Assembly (NCBI GenBank): GCA_900128585.1
Contig: LT642343.1
Span: 1-22,107 of the forward strand
Source of the DNA: Stramenopiles sp. TOSAG23-3
Taxonomy: Eukaryota > Sar
Length of the DNA stretch: 22,107 nt
Direction: 5' to 3'
The notes under the pieces were generated by a model. It was not told the origin of the DNA. It saw nothing but the letters and a program-made list of their open reading frames with translations, and ran no database searches. Positions 8,433 to 18,778 of the stretch are shown here, piece by piece. The position numbers and the translations under genes were made by a program. The stretch's first letter is position 1. Every line of letters begins with the position of its first letter.

Positions 8433-8970
8433 TCGTCAAATAAACAGTTCGAGGTTAAATATATTTTGAATCCTGTAAACAGATTTGAACAATTCATCCG
8501 TTGAATAAAAATCGTTTGTAACTATATATACATTAATAAAATTATTCTCACATTATTATTATTTTTTATTAAAAAAATCATCTTTTCTTCTCATCATCAT
8601 ATCATCATAATTATTATTATTATTCCTTCATCAATTATTCCTTCTTCTAAAAAAAAGACATAGGAACAGTATGGAATACAAAAGAAAAAGAAAGAGAAAA
8701 AAATGAAGAAGCTAAAATATTGGAAAATATATCATAATTAAGGATACATTTAAATAAATTACAATAGGTATAATATAATGAAGTGCAGCGTTGATTGATC
8801 TATAGACGACTAATATAGATAAATTATAATCCATTTCATGTATTATATAAATACGAATAATAATATAGAAATAAAATCCTTACTGATAGATTATGCAATA
8901 GACTTTGAAAGAAAATTATTGAATTCGGAGAAGAGGACAGTCTACTCGAAATAAGTGAAACAAAAAACGC

Positions 8971-9192
8971 AGAAAGAAGAGAGAAGAAGAAGAAGAAGAA
9001 GAAGAAGAAGAAGAAGAAGAAGAAGAAAGAAGAAGAAAGAAGAAAGAAGAAGAAGAAGAAGAAGAAGAAGAAAGAAGAAGAAGAAGAAGAAAGAAGAAAG
9101 AAGAAGAAGAAGAAGAAAGAAGAAGAAAGAAGAAAGAAGAAGAAGAGAGAAGAAGAAAGAAGAAAGAAGAGGAAAGAAGAAAGAAGAAGAAA
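8971..9192 (+). repeat. 222-nt pure purine tract, mostly (GAA)n
   Basis: Every base from 8971 to 9192 is A or G. The core is GAA units with frequent GAAAGAA interruptions. Long frames on both strands across it are repeat artefacts. Tracts of this kind can form triplex (H-DNA) structures; that is family knowledge and is not shown here. Confidence 0.95.
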
Positions 9193-9313
9193 CAAAGAAA
9201 CAAAGAAACAAAGAAACAAAGAAACAAAGAAACAAAGAAACAAAGAAACAAAGAAACAAAGAAAGAAACAAAGAAACAAAGAAACAAAGAAACAAAGAAA
9301 CAAAGAAACAAAG
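9190..9313 (+). repeat. AAACAAAG octamer array, about 15 units
   Basis: Nine perfect AAACAAAG units (9190-9261), one extra AAAG, then six more perfect units (9266-9313). The array abuts the purine tract and probably grew from it by an A/G-to-C change followed by slippage. Confidence 0.95.
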
Positions 9314-9440
9314 AAAGAAGAAGTCTCCTTCCTAAGAATTAATCATTTATTTGATTAATATTAAAAATACATACGGACAACAGGAGTTAAGTAATAAAGT
9401 AATAACAACAGATAGTTTTTCGTTTTTCCCCACCAAAAGG

Positions 9441-9460
9441 AACTCAACTCAACTCAACTC
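9441..9460 (+). repeat. (AACTC)4 microsatellite
   Basis: Four perfect AACTC units in the gene-free spacer. Confidence 0.9.
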
Positions 9461-9601
9461 ATTTAATTCACTTAATATAACTAACTACTATACAATATAT
9501 GTATTTATAAAGTTCAAATATAATCCTATATATTGAATAACTTATAAAAATAACAACATAGGATCACAATAGAGGCAGACCAATTTTAACGAAAGGGACC
9601 A

Positions 9602-9602
<1 letters not shown>

Positions 9603-9638
<36 letters not shown>
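9603..9638 (+). repeat. (CA)18 microsatellite
   Basis: Eighteen uninterrupted CA units in the gene-free spacer. Confidence 0.95.
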
Positions 9639-9639
<1 letters not shown>

Positions 9640-9881
9640 CACCTACGGTACCCCAAATTGAAATTGTTTATAAAATGTACATTCTATCTATAGTCTAATA
9701 TCGAACAGTCCTTGTATCATATTAATACATATAATAACAGGAAGAAGAAGAAGAAGAATTAAAAATTAAAAAATCTATTTTTGTATTTTATTAAGTATTA
9801 ATATAATGGACACTATAATGTCCATACAAGTATAATAAATAAAATAATAAAATAAAATAACGACAAGAAAAAAATTTAATT

Positions 9882-9929
9882 AAAATCAAAATCAAAATCA
9901 AAATCAAAATCAAAATTAAAATTAAAATT
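9882..9929 (+). repeat. AAAATC/AAAATT hexamer array, 8 units
   Basis: Five AAAATC units are followed by three AAAATT units, all perfect, showing a C-to-T variant that spread within the array. Confidence 0.95.
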
Positions 9930-10646
9930 CAGAATCAGATTAAATTAAAAATTAAAATAGGTTTTAGGTAGGTTAGGTCGTATATATATAATAAATAAGT
10001 ATACAGTATGAAGTAAAATATAAATATTAAATAATAGTACTATTGATTTATTTTACCTATATAGATATAATTATCTATGTATTTATATATTAATAATAAG
10101 AAATAACATACTATATAAATTATAAATTATAAATTAAAATTATTGATTTCTTCTTTTCATCTATCAAATTTTGTGTACACTATAGAAGAACTACAAAAAG
10201 TAAAAAAATAGATATTCTAACTTGATTTAAATTAGTAAGGACTTTATAAGAAATTTAGAATTGAAATATTCGTGTTATTATATTATTGTAAGTATTTAAT
10301 ATTATAATATTATTGTGTTTTATTTATATGCCTTAACTTGGTGTATTTTTTTATTTATCATCTAAAATTATTTTTATTATAATTATTATTGTTAATAATT
10401 AATTATTAATAATTTTTTTATTGAAATTCACTTTTTACTCTCTACTTTTTACATTCGATGAATGCAACAATGGATTGATTGTAAAAGAAACACGATGGAA
10501 CTCTATCGCTCCTTTGTTTCATTTTTGAACATTAGTCCGTTTCCATTCCTTTTTAAAGGTGCGTTAGTTTTTTCCGGATCGCATCACCCAGTTTTGTCCT
10601 TACGCTCGTTCGTTCGTTCGGTCGGTCTAGGTTTAAGTTTAGGCAG

Positions 10647-10776
10647 GTGAGCTAATACTACTTGGGGAAGGAAGTAGGTTCGGTTCGTCTCTGCCGTATT
10701 TATCGTTTTTAGTAGTAGGAGTAGTAACAATAGTAACAGCAGTGTCAATAGTGCTCTCTTCGTTTGCAATTTTCAG
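10647..10776 (+). other. Possible 5'-UTR intron of LRRC9
   Basis: A donor-like GCAG|GTGAGC at 10647 and an acceptor-like TTTGCAATTTTCAG ending at 10776 would bound a 130-nt intron three bases before the LRRC9 start codon. This is pattern recognition only. The other large genes here need no coding intron. Confidence 0.35.
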
Positions 10777-10778
10777 GG

Positions 10779-13700
10779 ATGCCCAAGAAGTCGAAAAAGA
10801 GCAAGGACAAGGACGCGGACAGCGCGGCGGAGTCCTCGGACGCCGAAAAGGCGCCCCCCGTCCCGGAGACGGCGGAAGAGAAGCGGCGCAGGGAGCACTG
10901 CGAGGACCCGGACGTGTTAGTTATACGAAAGGCGAACGGGATCAAGAAAGAGGCCTTTATCATGCGCGCGCACCTCCCGCAGAAAATGGAGATTTTTCAA
11001 CTGCGCCTGACCCGGGGGCTAAAGGACGTCAAGTACTTCACCGGCCTCACGGAGCTGGTGGTCATCCACCAGAGCGGCGTGTCGAAGATGGACGGGATAG
11101 AGGCGTGCCCGAACTTGGTCACCCTCTGGATAAACCAGTGCAGCCTCAAGTCGATTGGGAACAGCATTAAATTTTTGACCAGATTACGCTCGCTTCATCT
11201 CTGTTCCAATAAAATTCGTAAAATAGAAAATTTAGAGAAGTTGAAGAATTTGGAAATTCTCTGGTTGAACGACAATAAAATCACTGGGTTGGAGGGCGTG
11301 CAGGCCCTCGTCCAGCTGCGCGTTCTCTGGGTCGCCAACAACAACCTGTCCGCCATCGGCACCACCTTGGACAGCAACCGGCACTTGGCAGAGCTCAACC
11401 TGTCCGGGAACCAGATCGGGGCCTTCAAGGAGGTCCTCAATCTGACCCGATCCGTCTCCCTCCGGAGCCTGTGCCTCAGCGACCCGCACTTCGGGGACAA
11501 CCCAGCGTGCCTGCTTTGTAACTACCAAACGTACGTTCTGTACCACCTGAACCAGCTTTCTTCGCTGGACACGATGCTCATCTCCAACGAGTCGAAGCAG
11601 CTCGCGGAGGCGACGTACATGAAGAAGAAGATGTATTATAACATGCGGATCAAGACGCTGAAGCGGAACACGAACAATGTGATCCGGAAGGCGCAGGAGG
11701 CCATGCAGGCGAAGATCAGCGTGATCAACCTGAATTTGAACGTCCTGCTCCGCCAGCGAAAGGGCGTCGAGGGGGTCCTGGACGAGCTCAAGTACCTGCC
11801 CGCCGACGGCGAACCGCGGGCCGCCGCCCCCGAGGAGCTAGGGGACGGCGGGGAAGGGAAGGAGTCCGAGAAGAGTGGCTCGCCCAAGCGGGCAGCCCTG
11901 GACGACACCAAGACGGCCGCTCAAAAGGCCGTGCTTTTGAAGAAGCTCCAGGCCCTCGACGACGCCATCACGAACAAGGGCCAGGTCATTGCCCGCATGG
12001 AGTCGCTCTTCGAGCAGCTGAAGCGGCACTTGTGCGACGTCTCCGAGGAGAACATCGCCCGCCTCATCGTGGAGCTAGAGACCGGGGGGAACATTCGCCT
12101 CGAGGACGGCAAGCCCTCGGACGTGTGGTTTAGCTCGTGCGCAGACCTGCTCAAGTCGCGGTTCTTTGCCCGCGACTTTCGGGCCTACGGGGTCGAGGAC
12201 ATACGCGTCAACCGCGTCACGCGGATCCACAACCGGTTCCTGAGGAACCGGTTCGACAATGCCATGGAAGACCTGGTGCGCAAGAGCAATTTGCCCGCCG
12301 GAACGAACGGGAAGCGCCAGCTGGAGTACTTGTTCTTCGGGGACGAGCCCAAGCTGGCCAACGTCAACGGCAACGAGCTGCTCCGCGTCGCAGACCAAGG
12401 GCTGCGGACCGCGAAGGAGTTCCGCCGGCTGGGCCTGGACGAGGCCATCCGGCTCTCGAACTCCGTCTCGCTGTCGCACCTGCCGCAGATCCGGGCCTTT
12501 CTCAGCGACTGTGCGAGGAACATCAAGTACGAGAACAGCAGCGAAGGCGCGGCTGCGAAACGGGCCCACAACGAAGAGGACGAGAAGGACGGCGAGGAAG
12601 ACGAGGACTTCAACTGGATGGACACCGTTGCTGTCGCTGGGAGCGGGGCCGCCGCGGCGGTCGCCGCGAAACGAAGGCGGATGGCGGGCGTTGAAACGGA
12701 GAACGACGTGGTGGACTCGAAGTCGCTCCGGGAAGCCGCGGCCGCCTTGAACCGGGGGGAGTTCTTGCTGCCTCCCGGACAGCTGCTGGTCGTCAAAGTA
12801 TTTTTAGGAAACGTTGCAACCGAGCACGGGAGCACGGGCGACAGCACGGCCGCGGCGAACAAGCCCGGGGCCTCGAAGGAGTCCACGGACGACGACAGCA
12901 GCAGCGAGTCGAGTGATAGTAGCAGCGGCGACGAGAGCGACGAGAGCGATGCGAGCAGCGTGCAGGACAACGGGGGGGGGGGGCGAAAAGTCGATCCGGC
13001 AGTCGGTCTACCCGGACGCCCACGCCGTGTACCGAACGAACGCGTCGGACCCGAAGCAGAGGGAGTGGTTCGTCTTTGACAATGCCCTGGTCTTGCCGGA
13101 GTACCTGATAGAGTTTGATTTGGTCACCCAGTCGAACAAAATGCAGGCCACTCCGAGCGGCGCGTCGGAGGAGGACGGTTTGCAGGCAAAGATAGAAATG
13201 GCCTCCCAACTCTTGGGCAGAACGTTGACGGAGCAAGAGTGCCTGGACATGGGCCCGCTCCTGCGGCCAATGCAGCGGTTCATGTACCAGTGCTCCAAGA
13301 TACTGCAGCCGCAGCACGGCTCGGGCGCGGCCGAGAGCAGCAAAATTCCCGCTGCGGCGATCGCGTCGCCCGGCCAGGCGCCCCCCCCCGGCAGCGTCCC
13401 CGTCGTCACCCCCGGCGCCCGAACCTCGGGCCTCCCCAAGGCAGGGGGGAGACAACAGCGAGAACATTCTGAACATGCCGCCGCACCTGCCCCCCTCGGA
13501 GAAGCTGTACGAGATTACGCAGCCGGTGGTGCTGAAGCGTGGGCGGGCCCTCGAGATGGGTGCCGTGGTGTACCTGAACTTGCACGGGTGCCACATTCGG
13601 CGGATCGAGGGCCTCGACGCCTGTATAAATTTAAAGTTTCTGGTCTTGAGCTTCAACGAGATCCATAAAATTGAGGGGTTGGACGCCCTGGCAAAGTTGG

Positions 13701-15877
13701 AACGGCTGGAATTGGGCTTCAACCTGATCAAGCGCGTAGAGGGGTTGCGGGGGTTGGAGAACCTATCCGCCTTGGAGTTGAACAACAACCTGATCTATCG
13801 GCTGGAAGACATCGGCGTCCTGCGCAAGTACTTGCCTGCCCTGGACAAACTCGACTTGCGGAACAACGCCGTTTGCGAGGTCAAGGGCTACCGGGCCCAC
13901 ACCCTGCGCCGGCTGGCTTCGCTCGGGTGGTTTGATGGGAAACCGATAGAAGAGTCCGACCGTGCGCAGTGCGCGCAACCGAATGCGACGATAACGAAAG
14001 CGGACATCATGAAGTGCGGGAAGGGCGGGAGAAACGTTTCGCAGGGGGTAGACGGATCTGCCGACGAAGAGGCGTGGGCCTCTGTCGAGCAGCTCGACTT
14101 GAACCACCGGGGCCTGCAGACCATTGAAAATTTAGAGCCTTTGAAAAACCTGCGGCGCCTTAGCCTCGCGGACAACGAGATCGCCTGCATCCAAGGCCTC
14201 GAAGAAAACACCCTTCTGGAAGAGCTCGTGCTGGACGAGAACAGGATCATAAAGTTCGACGGCCTCTCGAAATTGACGTTTTTGAAGAAGCTGGACCTTG
14301 GGAAAAACAAAATATCAAAATTTGAAAACCTCACCCACTTGGTGCACCTGACGCAGCTTTCTGTCGAGGACAACGAGATCGTTAGCTTGAATGGCCTGCA
14401 GGGCCTGAAGAACCTGATGGAGCTGTACGTTTGTAGCAACCGCGTCGCTACCTTGAAAGAGGTGCAGCACCTGAAGACGTTGCCGAAGCTAATCATCGTC
14501 GACCTCTCCGGAAACGCCCTTTGCCGGCAGAAAAACTACCGGCTGTACTGCGTGTACTATTTGCGCAAGCTGAAAGTCTTGGACGGGATAGGCGTGGACC
14601 TGAACGAGCAGCAGAATGCGCGGGAAAAGTACAGTGGAAAGCTAACCGCTGAGTTTCTTTCGGAGAAAATCGGCCACAAATACTTCGAGCACATCCGCGA
14701 GCTGGACCTGTCCTCGTGCCGAATCCGCGAGATTGAGCACTTGAGCGGGGAGGAATTCTCGAACCTTCGGGAGTTAAATTTGGACAACAACATGCTCACC
14801 AACATCAACGGTCTGCACGCGTTGTGGAAGCTTCAGATTTTGCGGATGAACCACAACCGAATCAACGAGCTGTGTGTGCCGCAGTCTGTCACCGGAGGGC
14901 CAGAAAGCGGGAGCGTCGCGGACGCCTCCCAGTACGGCCTGGGGGCATTGACCTCCCTGGAAGTTCTGCAGCTCGGCTACAACAGCATCACGGACTGCTG
15001 CAGCCTCAACCTGCACAAGCTGAATGGGCTGAAGGTGCTGTTCCTGCAAGGGAACGACATTGCACGGATCGATGGGCTGAACGAGTGCTACGAACTGCGT
15101 GAGCTGGTGCTGGACAAAAACCGCGTCAAGTACGTGGACACGAACGCGTTCTTGGGACTGTCAAACTTGCGGGAACTGCGGCTCGAAGAGAATGGCCTCC
15201 GCTCCCTGTCTAATTTCAGGAACGTCCACAACTTGCAGTTGCTATATTTGGGCATGAACCGAATTTCCGAAATGAGCGAAATCGACAAACTGAGTTCGAT
15301 CCCGTTTCTCATGGAGTTGACGCTGGCAAACAACCCGGTGTCGAGGAAGCAGCTGTACCGGGCGAACGTTATTCGTAGGATGCCCACCCTGAAGATCGTG
15401 GACGGGCGTGAAATTGGTGTGGACGAGCGAGAGCGTGTCGAGCTTATGTTCGTCCAAGATGCGCGTCCCAACAACCAAATTTTCTTTGCCGACCAAGCGT
15501 CCTTCGACCAGTTTGGCGTCCAATCCGCGTTGGGGCAGCAAATGCCGCACCGTGGGGGCTCCGGTGCTGGCGGGAGCCGCGCGGCAGTGAAGCTGACCTC
15601 GGTGAACTTTGAGTCCCTGACTGGTCTCACATCTCGGCGGCAGCCTACGATGAGCACGGCGGACGGGCTCTTGCCCCCCGCGCAACAGCCGCAAGCGTCC
15701 CAGAACTTTTTTGGGCAAGATTTTCACAATGCAGTAAGGCGTTCTACGGCGGATTCCATAACCAGCTATTCGTTGATTGGTCGCAGAAACTCCTCGGGCC
15801 TTCAGCAAAACAAATCTTCCAAACACCCATCACTCAGTAGCCAACGAAGCCATCGCCGGGCGTATCCACCTCGGTAA
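10779..15877 (+). CDS. LRRC9: LRRC9 orthologue (about 1,697 aa), frame broken twice
   Basis: LRRC9 is a large SDS22-type leucine-rich-repeat protein found mainly in ciliated organisms; its exact role is poorly known. Here a basic disordered start (1-40) leads to an LRR array (about 87-235) and an LRR cap. Family-specific blocks follow: 'CLLCNYQTYVLYHL' (244-257), 'KKKMYYNMRIKTL' (282-294), and 'DVWFSSC' to 'RNRF' (about 450-490). An acidic Ser/Asp stretch precedes the first break. The diagnostic 'EWFVFDNALVLPEYLIEF' (13063-13116) reads in the second frame. A long second LRR array (about 13550-15450) and a disordered tail read in the third. Conserved LRRC9 sequence in the same order in all three frames shows this is one gene. 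Each junction needs one base fewer, and both lie by homopolymers (12972-12983; 13381-13389 or 13444-13449). Start: ATG 10779; the frame upstream offers only a TTG. Confidence 0.9.
12972..12983 (+). other. First LRRC9 frame break, G12 run
   Basis: Twelve consecutive G follow codons 'SSVQDN'. The upstream frame continues only to a stop at 13077-13079 with an unrelated sequence. The next frame gives 'EKSIRQSVYPDAHAVY', which resembles LRRC9. Eleven G would restore the frame. Confidence 0.85.
13381..13449 (+). other. Second LRRC9 frame break, C9 or G6 run
   Basis: The second frame is coding up to about 13380, and the third from about 13450 ('GDNSENILNMPPHLPPSEKLYEI' begins here, cut to 'GDNSENILN' for certainty). 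Both frames are open between, so the exact point is unclear. The candidates are C9 at 13381-13389 and G6 at 13444-13449. One base fewer in either restores the frame. Confidence 0.75.
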
Positions 15878-16346
15878 AGACACAAACAAAACAGATACGT
15901 ACATTCTAAATCTTATGGGGAGAGGGTACTTCAGTATAAAATTGTTTTTAAAATTTTACTTTGTACTAAGTACTTCGTATAAAAAATGAAGAATTGCTTC
16001 GTAAAAAAAAACAAATATTATATATTTTGAAAAAACAAAATACGATAAGGGGATATCCTTGATTCTCGTGTACATATACCAGTTTAAACTTACTCACGTG
16101 TGTGCCATTTCAGTGTGCGTTCAAAAGAAAGTCTGCGTGCGCGACCGATGATGTATCATAAAAGTTTACCTCAACATTTTGAAAAAAATATTTTTTAAGT
16201 AAATATCTTATATTTTGTATTCGTAGTAATTATATTATTCAATCCTGGCGGCTGCCCCGGCAATTTGCCAACCATTGCCCAGCTCGACTGGGCGAAAGCA
16301 TCGTTTCGACCTATTGCACCCGCCCGATGCTTGCGTTTACTACCGT
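15878..16346. other. Convergent 3' spacer with a structured GC-rich patch
   Basis: The 3' flanks of LRRC9 and the phosphotransferase meet here. Most is AT-rich. A GC-richer patch of about 100 bp (16240-16345), close to the phosphotransferase stop, holds two adjacent stem-loops. No gene is visible. The patch could be a structured 3' UTR or an unrecognised small RNA. Confidence 0.5.
16277..16332. other. Two adjacent stem-loops
   Basis: GCCCAG 16277-16282 pairs with CTGGGC 16288-16293 around a 5-nt loop. AAGCATCG 16296-16303 pairs with CGATGCTT 16325-16332 around a 21-nt loop. The pairing is seen in the sequence; the function is unknown. Confidence 0.5.
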
Positions 16347-17534
16347 TTACTTCTTTTTGTAAGGAATGGTCAAACATTTAATCTTCAAATGGTCGCAAAT
16401 CTCATCAATCACATTGAGGTGAAAATGCAAGTACATCGTCACCACAATGGCCGCGTACGGGTAGAGCAGTTCGGGGTAGCGGAAAACAAGTGGGATCCCC
16501 AGAACAATAAGAAAGTTACGGCGCAACGGAAATTCCATCTTGCAGACACTGGTAACAATCATGTTGCTCGTTAGGTAGGCAAAGACCAACCCAACAAGGA
16601 ACATGATCAACCGTGGGTTGTTTTCGTACTGGGGAGTTGCCAGCATAAGTTTGGAAAACAATGCCAAGATGATCACGGGCACGATTTGCATGAATGCCGC
16701 CGTCGAGTCCTTCGTTTTGGCAAACGTGTTGGTTATGAACGAAAACGAGAACACGATGCCAACGCCGAGCTGGGCGTACAGGCACCCCAGCGCAAGGGAT
16801 ATATCGCCAAGAAGGGGGGCGGTAAAGAGCGTTTCATGCATGATGTTGTTGCCGTAGAACGCGACGAACAAGTTGGTCAAGATGACGGTGTACTGCGCTT
16901 CGGTAACCCCAAGGAAGCCAATCCCAGAGCGGAACTCGTGCGTGTGCATTTCTTCCCATTGGGCCAGGTAGAACGGAAGTTGTACGCTGAACGCGAACGC
17001 GAGCGGGTGCCACACTTCGGGGAACCGGACGGCGCTGCAGACTTGGGCGGTGGAGAACACCGTAATAAGGGCGTCGCAGCCGTGGTCAAAGAGTTGGCCA
17101 AGCGGGGACGAGGACCCGGTCCGTCTCGCCTGTTTCCCATCGGCAGCGTCCATGGTTTGGTAGAACCAGAGGCAGAATGCGGAGACAATGTTGACCCACT
17201 TCCACCATTCTTCCGTTTCGTCGGTTTGTTTTCCCCAGGTGTCGGCGCCTTGGTACTTCCAGTACAGCAAGTACGGGGTAATTCCTCCGAGAAGACCGAG
17301 GAAGGTAATCAAGTTAGGGGCGAACCACATCGGGAAAAACTCCGCGCATTTGTACCAGAACGGGTTCAAGAAGTTGTCCAACGGTGTGTAGCCTCCACCA
17401 CTGTATTTGTAGTTGGTCAAGGCCTTCAAGCCCGTCTTGTTGATGTATATGTTGTCTTTCCCGGAAGCTTTCGTCGCAGCCTTCTTCTTCTTCGCCGGGC
17501 TTTTCTTCCTGCTCGCACTTTTGGCCCGAGGCAT
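16347..17534 (-). CDS. Ethanolamine/choline phosphotransferase, CDP-alcohol family (395 aa)
   Basis: An integral membrane enzyme of the ER or Golgi that moves phosphoethanolamine or phosphocholine from the CDP-alcohol to diacylglycerol, the last step of the Kennedy pathway. The family signature is complete: D129, D132-G133, A136-R137, G146, D150 and D154, which bind metal and CDP-alcohol. Length and overall pattern match EPT1, CPT1 and CEPT1: the N-terminal 'LNPFWYKCAEFFPMWFAPNLIT', cut here to 'FAPNLIT' (71-77), then the motif and several hydrophobic spans to the C-terminus. The first 26 residues are a Lys/Ser/Ala-rich cytosolic tail; the protein ends in 'PYKKK'. Ethanolamine versus choline preference cannot be read. 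ATG 17534 is the first in-frame methionine. The gene is convergent with LRRC9 and divergent from the EF-hand gene. Confidence 0.93.
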   Translation of the reverse strand: MPRAKSASRKKSPAKKKKAATKASGKDNIYINKTGLKALTNYKYSGGGYTPLDNFLNPFWYKCAEFFPMWFAPNLITFLGLLGGITPYLLYWKYQGADTWGKQTDETEEWWKWVNIVSAFCLWFYQTMDAADGKQARRTGSSSPLGQLFDHGCDALITVFSTAQVCSAVRFPEVWHPLAFAFSVQLPFYLAQWEEMHTHEFRSGIGFLGVTEAQYTVILTNLFVAFYGNNIMHETLFTAPLLGDISLALGCLYAQLGVGIVFSFSFITNTFAKTKDSTAAFMQIVPVIILALFSKLMLATPQYENNPRLIMFLVGLVFAYLTSNMIVTSVCKMEFPLRRNFLIVLGIPLVFRYPELLYPYAAIVVTMYLHFHLNVIDEICDHLKIKCLTIPYKKK

Positions 17535-18778
17535 TATTTGGTTGGTGTTCTTCTAAAGAAACGTTTGCGTTTTCGATGTCGTATCAAATGGATACTTTTG
17601 GGAGTGCGTGTAAATTTCGTGCTGGTCTCGATACGTTTTCTTAAAATGGTTTGGTTGTTAATTTGGTTGTAAGATCATCAATCACACTTTATTAACTTCT
17701 ATCTACCTTGGTGTGAAAAAATATCCTTCTTCTTCTTCTTCTTCTCTTCCTTATTTTCCCTTTGTGTTCTGTGTTGTTATTATAAATATAATTATTGTCT
17801 TCTCTAACAATGCAGTCGTCTTCTTTGATGAGATAGAAGTATAAGATTGAATATAAGTTGTTGACACAGGAGCACAGCATTCCTTTAGTTTTTAGATTAT
17901 CTTCTTTCATCCTTCGCTATATTGTATTAAGTATACGTAATTTAGTATAAATACAATGTACAACATACACACAGCAACAATACGAAGAAAAAAAAGATAG
18001 GTCTTATAAAGTACTGTTATATCATATATTAATAGTACGGTAGTATACAATATGATGAAAAAAGGATGGATGAAACGGCAACCCTAACCCTTCAACTCAC
18101 ACACATCTTTAAATCTTATTTTAAATCCTCTTTCTTTCTTTCTTTCGACTCTTTCTTTCTTTCTTTCGACTCTTTCTTTCTTTCTTTCTTTCTTTCTTTC
18201 GACTCTTACGAAACGAAAGAAGAGGAGAGATCCGAAGACAAGGTAAAGAAAGAAGAAGAAGGCCAAAACTAATAATTTTTTTAGTCTCTATATTATTATT
18301 ATATTATTTTTTTTATTTTATTTTATTATTATTTTATTAAAATCCAATAATAATAAGGGACCGTACAGGTATTAATAATCATAGTGGTACCTTAATAGTT
18401 GATGATGAAATTTTTTTAACAAGAGAAGAAGAAGAAGAAGAAGAAGAAGAAGAAAGAAGAAGAAGAACAAACACAACAACAACAAAAATAATAATAATAA
18501 CTTTGTACAGAGTTTTCGTGTTCAGTTATAGACTATATTCGTATTACTTTATTCAAATGACAGTGTTCATTCCTGACTATGATTTTAGAGGAAGGGAAAG
18601 AAGTAAAGAGAGTCTATATTGTTAAATTTTAAAAAGGTAAAAGTGAATCACCAAGACGATAGAGATAGGTCTACACTTCCCCAAGCAGACCATTTATACG
18701 TTAAAGGATAGTAGCGGAGAGAACGGACGGACGGAAGTGTGACTGTTGCTTATTTGCTCTTAGTACGCGTAGGGTGTA
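17535..18778. other. Divergent spacer, phosphotransferase/EF-hand gene
   Basis: This spacer probably holds both promoters. It is AT-rich with simple repeats: CTT units at 17728-17746, the TTTC/GACTC array at 18131-18205, an ATT-rich block near 18280-18350 and GAA units at 18423-18468. The last 120 bp before the EF-hand ATG are less AT-rich, with a CGGA repeat (18725-18736), and look like a leader. No gene is seen. Confidence 0.65.
18131..18205 (+). repeat. Compound (TTTC)n/GACTC minisatellite
   Basis: TTTC units are punctuated by GACTC at 18147, 18168 and 18201, so the first unit is 21 bp and the next 33 bp. The same compound occurs at 2561-2580 on the same strand. Confidence 0.95.

Larger units (their letters stand above)
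8433..10640. other. Gene-free AT-rich spacer, divergent Cdh1/LRRC9
   Basis: About 2.2 kb without a supportable gene. It holds, in order, AT-rich sequence, the GAA purine tract, the AAACAAAG octamer array, (AACTC)4, (CA)18, a GAAGAA run near 9741-9757, the AAAATC/AAAATT array and AT-rich filler. From about 10560 the sequence becomes less AT-rich, with CGTT and GGTC short repeats (10607-10626); this probably marks the LRRC9 promoter or leader. All open frames here are short or made of repeats. Confidence 0.7.

Noticed and set aside
8836-9335. Long frames of Arg/Lys or Phe/Leu/Ser repeats
   Set aside because: They arise only from the GAA and AAACAAAG arrays and exist in several frames on both strands.
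12960-13000. Intron explaining the first LRRC9 frame break
   Set aside because: No credible GT...AG pair with the needed length lies between the conserved blocks. A one-base homopolymer change is simpler.
18081-18092. CCCTAACCC, telomere-like
   Set aside because: A single occurrence inside a spacer, no tandem array.
18121-18205. CRISPR-like direct repeats
   Set aside because: The spaced GACTC motifs sit in TTTC simple sequence with no unique spacers, in a eukaryotic setting.
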